From positions 1 through 43,084 of the forward strand of contig NZ_BMKZ01000028.1 of the NCBI RefSeq assembly GCF_014644735.1: DNA of 43,084 nucleotides, given 5' to 3'. The translations under genes and the position numbers were made by a program. Each line of letters begins with the position of its first letter. The stretch's first letter is position 1. This document shows positions 1 to 6,031 of this stretch, piece by piece. The DNA comes from Caldalkalibacillus thermarum. Its GTDB lineage: Bacteria > Bacillota > Bacilli > Caldalkalibacillales > Caldalkalibacillaceae. Below the pieces are notes generated by a model. The model saw nothing but the letters and a program-made list of their open reading frames with translations, was not told the origin of the DNA and made no database searches.

Positions 1-2
1 TG

Positions 3-164
3 GAAGCATGGCCAACAAGCCGGGAGGAGGACAATCCACCGAAGTGTTATGCAGAAAAGGTGACCAAGACCTTCGAACAGGTAGCCAGAGACAACATCCC
101 TTACTTGAAAAATAAGGCCAATCTGCCGGTATACCGGGCGCTGAAGGGATTGGTTGGTTTTTAA
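3..164 (+). CDS. 3' end of an unidentified protein (partial)
   Basis: An open frame runs from the left edge of the window to a TAA at 162-164 and gives the last 53 residues of a protein that starts outside the window. The piece is hydrophilic and charged, and ends in a short basic and hydrophobic stretch (RALKGLVGF). I do not recognise the family. The balanced codon use and the lack of stops over 160 bases are the only support for coding. It points towards the degraded peptide-transporter region and the acetamidase gene, so a link with amide or peptide catabolism is possible but unproven. Confidence 0.45.
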   Translation, partial: EAWPTSREEDNPPKCYAEKVTKTFEQVARDNIPYLKNKANLPVYRALKGLVGF

Positions 165-426
165 AACAGGATAAGAAATGACCAAGAGAGTACCCTCAAA
201 CAATGAATCCGCTTACATCCATGAAGGGGATAAAAAACTCTGCCCGGAAATACTTGACTCACACGCTGGTTTATGGCGCATTGTTTCTTTCCTGAGTTTA
301 TGTTATGGGTAACCGGCAGGATTTTTGCTTTTTGAGTTATCATCATCGAATAAGTTATGAGGGAGAGCAGGAAGCAAGCGAGTCTGCTGGTCAATCAGCG
401 GACAAAACAACACTGGTTGTAGGCCT
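165..426. other. Stretch without a recognisable gene
   Basis: About 260 bases between the partial gene and the transporter remnant. The short frames on either strand have no ribosome site and resemble nothing I know. It is probably decayed DNA that once joined the transporter genes to their upstream neighbour. Confidence 0.4.
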
Positions 427-585
427 GCCGAAGCGGTTAAGTTTAATATTGAGCGGATGATGGATCCAAACAATGGGTCACCCCGTGCCGCTGAATTACA
501 ATCTATCGATACCATTGAAGTGATAGATGAGCATAAATTAGAAGTTCAGATGTTTATGTTGAATAAGGGGATCCCCATGTGCTGA
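427..585 (+). pseudogene. Remnant of a peptide-binding protein (SBP_bac_5 type)
   Basis: The frame from 427 reads AEAVKFNIERMMDP and then GSPRAAELQSIDTIEVIDE, which is the conserved block near the N-terminal third of oligopeptide/dipeptide-binding lipoproteins (OppA/DppE family). Similarity fades after about 545, and a TGA closes the frame at 583-585. The family is normally 500 to 600 residues, so only about a tenth is left, with no start codon, signal peptide or C-terminal lobe. A permease fragment follows directly. The order binding protein then permease is that of a normal dpp/opp operon, so this looks like the scar of large deletions in such an operon. Confidence 0.75.
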
Positions 586-595
586 CCATTCAGGG

Positions 596-835
596 CTGAC
601 AGAGCGGATTCAGCGAGAACAACTGGGGCTTAACTTGCCCCTCTATATCCAGTATTTCAATTGGTTGACAGGTATTTTGCAAGGTGATTTTGGCGTCTCC
701 TTAAAAGATAATACCCCTGTCTTATCCATTCTGCTTGAAAAACTGCCGGTCACCATTCAGTTAACGGTATTTTCCTTTATCATAGCCCTCTTAATCGCTA
801 TCCCGCAGCATTATGTCGCCTGCCATCTGGTTTAA
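596..835 (+). pseudogene. Remnant of a DppB/OppB-type permease
   Basis: The frame reads LTERIQREQLGLNLPLYIQY, then GDFGVSLKDNTPV and a hydrophobic helix ending LLIAIP. This is the N-terminal signature of peptide ABC permeases of the DppB/OppB type (BPD_transp_1): EQLGL, QY, GD-G-S, PV, then the second membrane segment. The first 30 to 40 residues with the first helix are missing, and the frame ends at TAA 833-835 just after the second helix, so all later helices and the EAA loop are gone. A truncated product cannot work in transport. It is separated from the binding-protein remnant by only 10 bases, so the two are fused by deletion. Confidence 0.8.
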
Positions 836-922
836 GTTACAATGAACATACAAGGCTGTAGTCAGCAAGGCATATATTTTGTGAAAGAGAACAAACGATT
901 ATATTTGGGGGAGGGTTTTATC

Positions 923-1858
923 ATGCATAACTGCAAGCACACCATTCACCGCCACCAGCACCATTACGTGTGGGACAACCGTTTGGAACCGGTGTTAAGA
1001 GTAGAACCGGGCATCAGTGTCAATTTTGAAGTGTTTGATGCTTCCGGAGGACAATTATCTCCTCGATCCACAGCTCAGGATGTGGCCCGTTTGGACTTTG
1101 AACGGGTCAATCCGGTGGCTGGCCCTGTCTATATTGAGGGGGCCGAACCGGGGGATACACTGGAAGTAGAGATTGAGGGTTTTGGCCAGCCCAGTTGGGG
1201 ATGGACGGCCATTATCCCTGGCTTCGGCTTGTTGAGTGATCAGTTTAACCAACCATACCTTAAAGTATGGGAATTGACCGGCAAACAGACAGCTGAGTTT
1301 GCTCACGGCATAGAGATTCCCATCCGTCCTTTTCCTGGTACCATCGGGGTAGCCTTGCCTGAACCAGGACAACATAGTGTGGTGCCGCCCCGCAAAAATG
1401 GAGGGAATATGGATATTCGTCACCTGACCCGGGGAACCCGTCTGTTTTTGCCGGTTTGGGTAGAGGGGGCACTGTTCTCGGTTGGAGATACCCATGCTGC
1501 CCAGGGAGATGGTGAAGTATGTGGAACAGCGATCGAAGCAGGGATGGATATCCAGCTCAAGTTTAAGCTGCACAAGGGCAAACAAATCCAGGAACCTCAA
1601 TTTATCACACCAGGTCCGTTAACAACCGGTCTGGATGAAAAAGGGTATTACGTTACCACTGGCTATGGTGAGGATTTAATGACAGCGACCAGAAAAGCCG
1701 TCTCCTACATGATTGAACACCTTGAACAAGAGTATGGTCTTTCCGCTCAAGAGGCCTATGCCTTATCCAGTGTGGCCGTCGATTTGAAAATCAGCGAAGT
1801 GGTCGATGTGCCCCATTATCTTGTGTCGGCCTATTTGCCGCTCGCTATTTTTAAGTAA
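923..1858 (+). CDS. Acetamidase/formamidase family protein
   Basis: Predicted 311-residue cytoplasmic amidohydrolase of the FmdA/AmdA family, which hydrolyses short amides such as formamide or acetamide to the acid and ammonia. Visible family features are the N-terminal HYVWDN, the GQLSPRSTAQD region, VYIEGAEPGDTLEVEI, and the metal-site block GDTHAAQGDGEVCGTAIE at about residues 191-208. The length matches the family. I chose ATG 923 because GGGGGAGGG precedes it at good spacing; the frame extends upstream to 842 but that part looks non-homologous. It follows the transporter remnants, so its former uptake partner may be lost. The gene itself looks intact. Confidence 0.9.
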   Translation: MHNCKHTIHRHQHHYVWDNRLEPVLRVEPGISVNFEVFDASGGQLSPRSTAQDVARLDFERVNPVAGPVYIEGAEPGDTLEVEIEGFGQPSWGWTAIIPGFGLLSDQFNQPYLKVWELTGKQTAEFAHGIEIPIRPFPGTIGVALPEPGQHSVVPPRKNGGNMDIRHLTRGTRLFLPVWVEGALFSVGDTHAAQGDGEVCGTAIEAGMDIQLKFKLHKGKQIQEPQFITPGPLTTGLDEKGYYVTTGYGEDLMTATRKAVSYMIEHLEQEYGLSAQEAYALSSVAVDLKISEVVDVPHYLVSAYLPLAIFK

Positions 1859-1919
1859 CCAGCAGTGTAAAAGATATAAACAGCCACATGTTTCCCGGAC
1901 AGTGTCACTATCCCGCAAC

Positions 1920-1970
1920 AAAAAGCACCTCCCGTCAAGGTTGTCAAAACCTGAGCAGGAGGTGTTTGTA
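1920..1970. terminator. Bidirectional terminator-like hairpin
   Basis: Outer stem CACCTCC (1926-1932) pairs with GGAGGTG (1958-1964), with an inner AGGTT/AACCT stem. It is followed by T-rich GTTTGTATTT on the plus strand and by a T5 run on the minus strand. It can end the acetamidase gene and the GNAT remnant coming from the other side. Confidence 0.7.
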
Positions 1971-2057
1971 TTTGACAACAGATTGATTGAAAACTGTTAA
2001 ATCCACTGTTTTGTCGTCACTTTTTCCCGGGAAATGTTGTCGAAATCGGCAAGTTTA

Positions 2058-2215
2058 TCACCGGTTGACAGGTTTCCATTCCCTGTCCAGCATCCCGTAA
2101 ACCGCATGATCCACATAATGGTCATACAGCCACTCCGCTTCTCGAATAATGTCTTCAAATACAAATCCCAGCCGTTCTGGAATCGCACGGCTTTTTTGTT
2201 TTCCACCGCTAGGTT
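2058..2215 (-). pseudogene. GNAT acetyltransferase C-terminal remnant, frameshifted
   Basis: On the minus strand the first frame reads AVENKKAVRFQ, and a second frame continues LGFVFEDIIREAEWLYDHY and then VYGMLDREW to a stop at 2058-2060. Together these match the C-terminal third of RimJ/YjcK-type GNAT N-acetyltransferases, where RFQERLGF is the usual junction. Restoring one G after CAG near 2176-2180 restores QERLGF, so a single-base deletion accounts for the frame change. The N-terminal two thirds, including most of the acetyl-CoA site, are absent. This is a dead gene fragment. Confidence 0.8.
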
Positions 2216-2257
2216 AGGTTTTGTTAGAATATTTAGGTTTTTTGCAGTGTCAGCCTT

Positions 2258-2464
2258 TTACGACTGGTTTTGCTGTTGATGAGCCGGACCTGGGTGTAGT
2301 GGATCATCAGCATAGCCGAGCCTGGCCGGTTTGCTGCTGATGTGCTGGGTGAGAGATTGGATGCAGAAAGTGAGCTGTTCCAGCTTACTTTCAATCCGGG
2401 TTAACAGGTAAAAGGTGACCAGAATGGGAAAGCTGATCTCTGCCACTAAGGCGATCCAATCCAC
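2258..2464 (-). CDS. yvrJ: YvrJ family small membrane protein
   Basis: A 68-residue protein with one N-terminal membrane segment (about residues 4-22), followed by RIESKLEQLTFCIQSLTQHI, a short amphipathic helix typical of YvrJ proteins (PF12841). The tail is polar and rich in Pro, His and Gln. The GTG start is supported by AAAGGAGG eight bases upstream; an ATG seven bases earlier is out of frame. It is the last gene of a minus-strand group with DUF2922, DUF1659 and a sigma factor. In Bacillus subtilis yvrJ belongs to the regulon of the SigO (YvrI)/RsoA system, so co-location with a sigma gene is meaningful. The molecular function is unknown. Confidence 0.75.
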   Translation of the reverse strand: MDWIALVAEISFPILVTFYLLTRIESKLEQLTFCIQSLTQHISSKPARLGYADDPLHPGPAHQQQNQS

Positions 2465-2506
2465 GCTTCATTCCTCCTTTCATTAACCGCTGTGTGAGCA
2501 TCAATA

Positions 2507-2542
2507 GGAGAGAGAGGATTGTTCCGCTTATCCCCTCTCTCC
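2507..2542 (-). other. GC-rich hairpin between DUF2922 and yvrJ
   Basis: GGAGAGAGAGG (2507-2517) pairs with CCCCTCTCTCC (2532-2542) with one mismatch. There is no T-run, so it may be a processing or stability element rather than a terminator. Confidence 0.35.
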
Positions 2543-2585
2543 CGTCACTGCCTGCTGCCACGGTACTCTCCTGTCATGTGCCCCC

Positions 2586-2807
2586 TTAGGACATGAGTTC
2601 GATCTCCTCCACATAGCGGTCGACGATGCGGGCACCGCGTTTGCGGACAAGATCACCACCGGAGGAATCAAATACATTTTTGGCAATAATCTCGTCCATC
2701 ACCTGAGAGATGAAGACGGGATCGGCAGGTTCCACAGGGGACTCCAGTGTCAGGCGCACTGCCCGTCCCTCCATATTTTCAAAGATTAATTCCAGTGTTT
2801 TGGACAT
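2586..2807 (-). CDS. DUF2922 domain protein
   Basis: A 73-residue protein matching the DUF2922 pattern: an N-terminal strand KTLELIFENMEGRAV, then LTLESPVEPADP, and a C-terminal part with IDRY-like RIVDRYVEEIEL. Function is unknown. I chose ATG 2807 over GTG 2816 because the AAAGGAGG site lies eight bases before the ATG and would touch the GTG. DUF2922 and DUF1659 genes commonly sit side by side in Bacillaceae, as here. A GC-rich hairpin (about 2866-2897) lies between this gene and DUF1659 and may tune relative expression. Confidence 0.75.
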   Translation of the reverse strand: MSKTLELIFENMEGRAVRLTLESPVEPADPVFISQVMDEIIAKNVFDSSGGDLVRKRGARIVDRYVEEIELMS

Positions 2808-2906
2808 CTTGTTCACCTCCTTTGTCCGTGGTTGATCGTGCTGGTATCAATGGGGAGCTGTCCTGGTTTGGGACCGCCCCCGGGGACGGCCCCCGTTTCA
2901 CCGCCC

Positions 2907-3134
2907 TTATTCGATGTTGATCAGGGTCGCCCGGTCAGCACGCTCCGTTTCAACCAGCAAGTGGGTTTGCAAGCTGGCCAGGGCTTGGGCCACCTGGTAT
3001 AAGTCTTCATCTGTGGCTGTGGGCTTCACCCGGGAGAACGTTTTGCTCCGTTCAATCGGGTTGCCGTCTTCGTCGTCGCCCACGTAGAAGACCAGGATCA
3101 GCCGGGTGTCATAGGGATTGCTCATGACGGCCAT
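2907..3134 (-). CDS. DUF1659 domain protein
   Basis: A 75-residue protein with the DUF1659 pattern: an N-terminal strand TRLILVFYVGDDEDGNP, a SKTFSRVKPTATDEDLY turn and helix, then VAQALASLQTHLLVETER. It is predicted cytoplasmic and of unknown function. The ATG at 3134 is preceded by AAAGGAGGG; a longer frame to 3173 has no ribosome site. It lies 77 bases downstream of the sigma gene, probably in the same transcript. Small paired DUF1659/DUF2922 proteins beside a sigma factor recur in this group of bacteria, which suggests a shared regulatory or envelope role. Confidence 0.75.
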   Translation of the reverse strand: MAVMSNPYDTRLILVFYVGDDEDGNPIERSKTFSRVKPTATDEDLYQVAQALASLQTHLLVETERADRATLINIE

Positions 3135-3211
3135 TGATGCACCCTCCTTTCGTGATGGAGACTGGGGATTCACTTGTCATCCCGGGATGCACTCCTTATA
3201 TACACAACGGG

Positions 3212-3742
3212 TTAGATAAGGGGGGACAATAGATCCCGCATTTTTTTCAGCGCCCGTTTTTTCCACGTTTTGACGGTGTGGATGGAGACATTCTCCCGCC
3301 TGGCCAACTCACTTAGCGGAACCGCGTTGACAAGGTGCTCATGCAGAATCAGCCTTTCCCTTGGTGACAACGGTCCCTCCATGACAGCCAAAAGCTCTTG
3401 CCACATGAACTGCTCTCCTGGGCAGACGGCTGTTTCATCCCTCCATTCCACTTCCTGTTCTCCGTCTTCAGTGCGGATAGCACTGAAAGGAACAACGGCA
3501 GACTGTTTCCCCTCTTTGTTCAGGTAATTTAAAATACGGCCGCGCACGTAGCGAGTGGCATAAGGAGCAAAAGGGCCTTGCCGGGGGTCATAGTTGAGAT
3601 ACGCTTCCCACAAGGCCAGGCGGCCCACCTGCAGCACATCTTCCCTGTCCTGGTAAATATGGAATTTTTTCAAGGTGCCGTACAATAAGGGCTGAAACTG
3701 CTCATAGATCTCCTCAAAAGGGGGAAAAGGGGGTTGCTTCAC
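3212..3742 (-). CDS. Sigma-70 family RNA polymerase sigma factor
   Basis: A 176-residue alternative sigma factor. Region 2 is at about residues 10-80 (REDVLQVGRLALWEA, then YATRYVRGRILNYL, the -10 recognition helix). A variable linker follows, and region 4 with its helix-turn-helix is at about 125-172 (LSPRERLILHEH, LARRENVSIHTVKTWKKRAL). Regions 1.1 and 3 are absent, as in small accessory sigmas. The GTG start has AGGAGG eight bases upstream. The YvrJ, DUF1659 and DUF2922 genes downstream recall the SigO/YvrI setting of B. subtilis, but there is no RsoA-like partner and no anti-sigma gene here. The ribosome site can be hidden in a hairpin (see 3749-3777). Confidence 0.85.
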   Translation of the reverse strand: MKQPPFPPFEEIYEQFQPLLYGTLKKFHIYQDREDVLQVGRLALWEAYLNYDPRQGPFAPYATRYVRGRILNYLNKEGKQSAVVPFSAIRTEDGEQEVEWRDETAVCPGEQFMWQELLAVMEGPLSPRERLILHEHLVNAVPLSELARRENVSIHTVKTWKKRALKKMRDLLSPLI

Positions 3743-3748
3743 AGAGTT

Positions 3749-3777
3749 CTCCTCCTGTGGGGAGGAGCCGGCTCCTC
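3749..3777 (-). promoter_or_regulatory. Mutually exclusive hairpins over the sigma-gene ribosome site
   Basis: On the minus strand the leader reads GAGGAG-CCGG-CTCCTC followed by C-CCACA-GGAGGAG, eight bases before the GTG start. CTCCTCC can pair with GGAGGAG (7 bp, loop CCACA) and hide the Shine-Dalgarno. Alternatively CTCCTC pairs with the upstream GAGGAG (6 bp, loop CCGG) and leaves it free. This is the layout of a translational switch or RNA thermometer. The pairing is seen in the sequence; the switching is inferred. Confidence 0.5.
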
Positions 3778-4022
3778 ATGTTTTTGCGCACCCTTACTTT
3801 ACGCCAGGTGACACGGGAGGGACAAAAGCGGAACAGCAAGCTTGACAGGCCTAAAACAGGTGGTAAGAGACTGGTAGCCATCATTTTGGACAAATACAAG
3901 ATAAACAAAAAAGCCCAATAAAAAAGTTCCTCTCCTCCTTCCGCTAAAGTTCTGGACAAGGGAAGGGGCAAGGAACAGGGGCCTGGCTGTTGGTCAGGGA
4001 GATTGTATGCTTCGGCTGGGGG

Positions 4023-4445
4023 CTATTTTTGTTCATCGCTGAGGCTGTTTAACACAGCCTTGGAAAAGTGCCGGAAATCAGCAAGATGCTTGGTAATGAT
4101 TTGTTGAACAATATTGAGGTTTAAAGCCTGGTAATCGTGAACAGCAATATTGCGGAAGCCAACCATCGCTTTCATCCGCTTGGCCAGAGAGGCACTGATG
4201 ACACCATGCTGGTGCAGAATGTCGAAAGCATCACGGCTGCTTTGCGGTATATCCCATTTATGCCTGGCAATCAGATGCATAGCCAAATCGATGCTGGCTT
4301 CGCATGCTCTTTGCAGATTAAGAATAATGGAATCTTGCTTGGTATAGTTGTACAGATTGGCAGGGTTGTTGGCATATTCTTCATCAATACGTTTCAGGCA
4401 GCGCTCAATCACCTGGGTTTTGTTAAGGATCACATCAGGTGTCAT
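4023..4445 (-). CDS. hepT: HepT-type HEPN toxin (RNase)
   Basis: A 140-residue all-helical HEPN protein (DUF86/HepT family). The RX4HXY motif is present as R98, H103, Y105 (RNIAVHDY). In studied homologues this motif forms the RNase site, and its Tyr is the residue AMPylated by the MntA partner. The ATG at 4445 follows AAAGGGGG; an in-frame extension upstream has no such site. The start lies inside the 3' end of mntA (11-base overlap), so translation is probably coupled, with the antitoxin made first. The pair is a type VII toxin-antitoxin module. Both genes look complete. Confidence 0.9.
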   Translation of the reverse strand: MTPDVILNKTQVIERCLKRIDEEYANNPANLYNYTKQDSIILNLQRACEASIDLAMHLIARHKWDIPQSSRDAFDILHQHGVISASLAKRMKAMVGFRNIAVHDYQALNLNIVQQIITKHLADFRHFSKAVLNSLSDEQK

Positions 4446-4842
4446 AGATACTCCCCCTTTCTTTAATCCCGTCCAAAATGGCTTTCCGCTCCTCATTCAG
4501 CCGGGCATACATTTTCAAGATGGTTGCTTCGTACTGGAGGCGCCGGTTTTCATTTGTACAGTAGATCACCTGCCCGGTGGATATGATTTGCACCTGGAAC
4601 ACCGTTGAAGCGGCCTTAAGGTTAACAAGGTCCACTTCCTTGTCGATCAAGGAGGCAATCTCCTGGCCAGTCATAAACAGTGTATAGGGCTCAACAACGC
4701 TTTCAGCGGCAACTGCCAGATCAAGGTCACTGTCTGGCCGCTCCGTTCCTTGTGCATATGAACCAAACAGATAGATCACCCAAGGGGAGAGTTTCGTTGT
4801 TAATACATCAATAATGCGCTGTTGCTGTGCAGTGGTTAACAT
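4435..4842 (-). CDS. mntA: MntA-type nucleotidyltransferase antitoxin
   Basis: A 135-residue minimal nucleotidyltransferase. The signature GSX10DXD is complete (GSYAQGTERPDSDLD at about residues 27-41), and a third acidic residue is likely in EVDLVNL. Homologues transfer AMP from ATP to the conserved Tyr of HepT and so block its RNase activity. The ATG follows AAAGGAG at eight bases. It is the first gene of the two-gene unit. A strong promoter is not obvious in the 80 bases to the next gene. Confidence 0.9.
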   Translation of the reverse strand: MLTTAQQQRIIDVLTTKLSPWVIYLFGSYAQGTERPDSDLDLAVAAESVVEPYTLFMTGQEIASLIDKEVDLVNLKAASTVFQVQIISTGQVIYCTNENRRLQYEATILKMYARLNEERKAILDGIKERGSIYDT

Positions 4843-4925
4843 TTTTGCCGCTCCTTTGCTTAGGGTTCATTTTGGTCGCAACACTTTGTCTCAACACCTT
4901 TAAGAACAGTTTACCACTCTCTGCG

Positions 4926-5441
4926 TCATTCCGTATAGGTCCACCGGTTTTCTTGCACCACCAGACGGCCTTGATGCAGCTGGTCAAATTCAAGCTGTAC
5001 CAGACGGGCGCTGCGCAGTTGCTGCTGGCAAAACAATTTGGAATGATAAACCTTCACGCTGTAATGGTTTAGCTCCAGTTCGGACAATGCAGGCGAATGT
5101 TCGCGAATGCCACGCACCGCTTCGGCCAGGATCCAGCCTGTCCGTGACTGGCGGCCTATGGGCTGGCGGGTGTTAAACGGAGCCAGTACCCACCGGCTGG
5201 ACAGGGGCAGAGGAATCATTTTCTTCTTGCCGATGACTTGTCCATAGCGGCGGCGCAGCGTCGGCAAGTCGGTTCCGAAGTAAGCCAGCACCTGCTTCAG
5301 AAACGTCTGGGCTTGTACTTGGACAAAATGTTCCTGTCCCTTCTGATCGACGAGCATGGCAATATCCCCTGTTTCCGGTACGTTGACGGGGAGTATCGCC
5401 TGTCCTTTGGAGACAAAAAATTCGATATTTTGCCACTTCAT
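4926..5441 (-). CDS. comK: ComK-like competence transcription factor
   Basis: A 171-residue protein resembling ComK (PF06338). The middle part has YFGTDLPTLRRRYGQVIG, matching the FFGSS...GR...G segment of ComK. Then come K-P-PLSSRWVLAPFNT, matching the PP--D---FLFPT segment, a W-I block (GWILAEAVRGI), and the late L-L---S-K-----F--Q---A-L pattern. The N-terminal ILP and the size (B. subtilis ComK has 192) also fit. ComK activates DNA-uptake genes in Bacillus. Similarity is moderate, and the C-terminus is shorter, lacking the tail used for multimer contacts in B. subtilis. The ribosome site is AAGGAGGG, eleven bases from ATG. The promoter carries a LexA-type box. Confidence 0.65.
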   Translation of the reverse strand: MKWQNIEFFVSKGQAILPVNVPETGDIAMLVDQKGQEHFVQVQAQTFLKQVLAYFGTDLPTLRRRYGQVIGKKKMIPLPLSSRWVLAPFNTRQPIGRQSRTGWILAEAVRGIREHSPALSELELNHYSVKVYHSKLFCQQQLRSARLVQLEFDQLHQGRLVVQENRWTYTE

Positions 5442-5482
5442 GGCACCGTATGCCCTCCTTGCATCCGAATGCTGTAATGTTT

Positions 5483-5512
5483 AGTATACTACGAACATAT
5501 GTTCTTAGTCAA
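5483..5512 (-). promoter_or_regulatory. SigA promoter with LexA-type box in its spacer
   Basis: On the minus strand TTGACT (5507-5512) and TATACT (5483-5488) are 18 bases apart. The spacer contains the perfect palindrome GAACATATGTTC within CGAACATATGTTCT (5492-5505 read on either strand), which fits the Bacillus LexA/DinR operator CGAAC-N4-GTTYG except at its last base. A repressor bound here would block RNA polymerase. The start codon of the ComK-like gene is about 42 bases downstream of the -10. Confidence 0.75.
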
Positions 5513-5591
5513 GTTTTCCAGGGTATTTCTCCGTTCCTAAATTTGGACGGGCTGAAGTCCTGATTCAACATTTGACCCTCACTTTTCACAA

Positions 5592-5765
5592 AGATGTGTC
5601 GGAATCTATTAAATGTAAAATAGGTACTACATTTCTAACTTTATAGACATCTGACCGTGTACATATCTATATCTATATATATATATATATATCAATACAC
5701 AAGTCCATATATCTATCTTTACAAATCATCAGCCGGTTCAGACCGTATCAGAGGAAGAGGCCTAC
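5592..5765 (+). repeat. Intergenic AT-rich tract with TA microsatellite and inverted repeat
   Basis: AAATGTA and TACATTT flank a 10-base centre at about 5611-5634, and a run of TA and ATATCT units fills 5656-5718. A 65-residue frame through the tract is low-complexity Tyr/Ile and not credible as a gene. No promoter could be assigned with confidence. Confidence 0.5.
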
Positions 5766-5885
5766 ATGATCGAAACGATCCAAAATCAACTGGAGCGACA
5801 GCAGGAACATTCACAGCGAATCCCTGGGATCAGTCTGCCTGTCCAGGACCATAGGGGCAGTCTGCCTGTCCAGGACGTTGAGTAA
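5766..5885 (+). pseudogene. Fragment of a coiled-coil protein ending in a 19-bp direct repeat
   Basis: The frame before and after ATG 5766 reads EEEAYMIETIQNQLERQQEH and runs to TAA 5883-5885. It looks like a helical, Gln-rich segment of the kind found at the C-terminus of MerR-like or phage-type regulators. There is no ribosome site, and the frame upstream runs into the TA tract, so I regard it as a remnant. Its last part includes two copies of CAGTCTGCCTGTCCAGGAC (5831-5849 and 5858-5876; period 27 bases), giving the repeated peptide SLPVQD. Confidence 0.35.
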
Positions 5886-5918
5886 GAACAGGGAAAAATC
5901 AAAACTGAGAGCAGGGCC

Positions 5919-5950
5919 AGAGCAGGGCAGCCATGAGCCTGCTCTTTTTA
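5919..5950 (+). terminator. Rho-independent terminator
   Basis: AGAGCAGG (5919-5926) pairs with CCTGCTCT (5938-5945), followed by TTTTT. It follows the coiled-coil fragment and insulates the next gene. Confidence 0.75.
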
Positions 5951-5989
5951 TAATGTTAGAAAGAATATAGCAAGCGGCACATAATCGTG

Positions 5990-5995
5990 TATAAT
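5990..5995 (+). promoter_or_regulatory. Probable -10 element of the SGNH-like gene
   Basis: A perfect TATAAT lies 37 bases before ATG 6032. The -35 region (ATAGCA at 17 bases) is weak, so an activator or an extended element may be needed. Confidence 0.45.
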
Positions 5996-6031
5996 GAAAG
6001 GAAAATGATAGAAAGAGAAAGGAAGTGAAAC

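Noticed and set aside
842-922. N-terminal extension of the acetamidase, ending in MHN-C like an intein junction
   Set aside because: The extension lacks any other intein block, and a good ribosome site precedes ATG 923. HN-C is chance.
1055-1600. 181-codon minus-strand frame
   Set aside because: It is antisense to the acetamidase gene, with no ribosome site and no family resemblance.
2037-2043. TGTCGAA in the GNAT remnant
   Set aside because: It is single, with no promoter nearby.
3714-3971. 85-codon minus-strand frame with a hydrophobic segment upstream of the sigma gene
   Set aside because: It overlaps the sigma gene start and its leader hairpins, and the C-terminal part is just the sigma leader read in another frame.
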